A stretch of 64,000 nucleotides of DNA from Oerskovia turbata. GTDB taxonomy: Bacteria; Actinomycetota; Actinomycetes; Actinomycetales; Cellulomonadaceae. Below the pieces are notes generated by a model. That model worked only from the letters and a program-made list of their open reading frames with translations. It had not been told where the DNA came from and made no database searches. The stretch covers positions 1 to 64,000 of the forward strand of contig NZ_JOFV01000004.1 of NCBI RefSeq assembly GCF_000718325.1. The letters are read 5' to 3'. The position numbers were made by a program, and so were the translations under genes. Position 1 is the first letter of the stretch; the number at the start of each line of letters is the position of its first letter. Positions 63,756 to 64,000 of this stretch are shown in pieces.

Positions 63756-64000
63756 TAGCTGACCACCCACTCGGCGTAGAAGATCCCGAGCCCCAGGCCT
63801 GCGAACAGCCCGGCGATCAGCCAGAACCGGATGACGATCGTCACCTCTCCCCAGCCGGACAGCTCGAAGTGGTGGTGCAGGGGCGCCATCTTGAAGACAC
63901 GCTTGCCCGTCATCTTGAAGTACCCGATCTGGATGACGTCGGAGAGCACGATGATGACGAACAGGCCACCGATGATGACCGCGAGCACCTCGGTGCGGGA
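63755..64000 (-). CDS. mraY: Phospho-N-acetylmuramoyl-pentapeptide transferase (C-terminal part)
   Basis: Only the last 81 codons are in the window; the gene continues past 64000. The segment [15 protein letters not shown] carries the HHH motif of MraY, and two terminal helices ([19 protein letters not shown] and [22 protein letters not shown]) follow the family. MraY makes lipid I in the membrane and precedes murD in this orientation. Confidence 0.95.
   Translation of the reverse strand, partial: SRTEVLAVIIGGLFVIIVLSDVIQIGYFKMTGKRVFKMAPLHHHFELSGWGEVTIVIRFWLIAGLFAGLGLGIFYAEWVVS

Overview
The window comes from one chromosome of a very GC-rich actinobacterium, most likely in the order Micrococcales (Cellulomonas/Promicromonospora-like). 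The support is gene order and family content: an argCJBDFR-GH run, a PriA-type hisA inside a hisCB-x-HA-sseB operon, a TPP-controlled thiD-tenA fusion, furA-katA, and a division/cell-wall cluster of divIVA-yggT-sepF-pgeF-ftsZ-ftsQ-murC-murG-ftsW-murD-mraY. I saw no phage, insertion sequence, integrase, CRISPR array or tRNA gene. Nearly everything looks like vertically inherited core chromosome with short intergenic gaps and many 1-4 bp stop/start overlaps.

Layout. 1-500: leader, promoter and upstream boundary of an rRNA operon read leftwards; the 16S gene lies just outside the window. 0.5-3.3 kb: tyrS, a 3-methyladenine DNA glycosylase and a P-loop kinase. 3.3-12.3 kb: the complete arginine pathway on the minus strand, under an ARG box that overlaps the argC promoter. 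12.3-16.9 kb: a VOC protein, then leuA with what looks like a leucine attenuator (14-residue leader peptide, competing hairpins), and divergent from it a GntR/FCD regulator, a quinone oxidoreductase and a small membrane protein. 16.9-20.7 kb: thiamin salvage (TPP riboswitch, ThiD-TenA), a DUF389 membrane protein and a lipoprotein. 20.7-29.2 kb: pheS-pheT-SDR, then infC-rpmI-rplT-trmH-thpR, with an AUC start and a structured leader for infC. 29.2-34 kb: furA-katA and an envelope-looking cassette (DUF1844, membrane coiled coil, trypsin-like lipoprotein, GerW). 34-38.8 kb: histidine operon. 38.9-46.3 kb: Rieske lipoprotein, membrane protein, adhP, recQ, hisD, an S4 protein and a probable F420-dependent oxidoreductase. 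46.3-52.8 kb: dnaE, a GNAT protein, rluD-lspA and a DksA-like protein. 52.9-64 kb: the division and murein cluster, cut inside mraY.

How the genes fit together. Three anabolic pathways show visible control: ArgR operator for arginine, leader-peptide attenuation plus a possible GntR site for leucine, and TPP sensing for thiamin. Many start codons lie 6-7 nt after a TANNNT -10 element and have no Shine-Dalgarno sequence, so leaderless transcripts seem common here (argC, leuA leader peptide, qor, furA, gerW, hisC, recQ, hisD, dnaE and others).

The points most worth a second look are the leuA leader, the AUC-started infC with its folded leader, the RecQ-phosphoribosyltransferase fusion, a DksA-like protein that has lost its zinc cysteines, a nested four-arm inverted repeat near 20.7 kb, and the DUF1844-to-GerW cassette.
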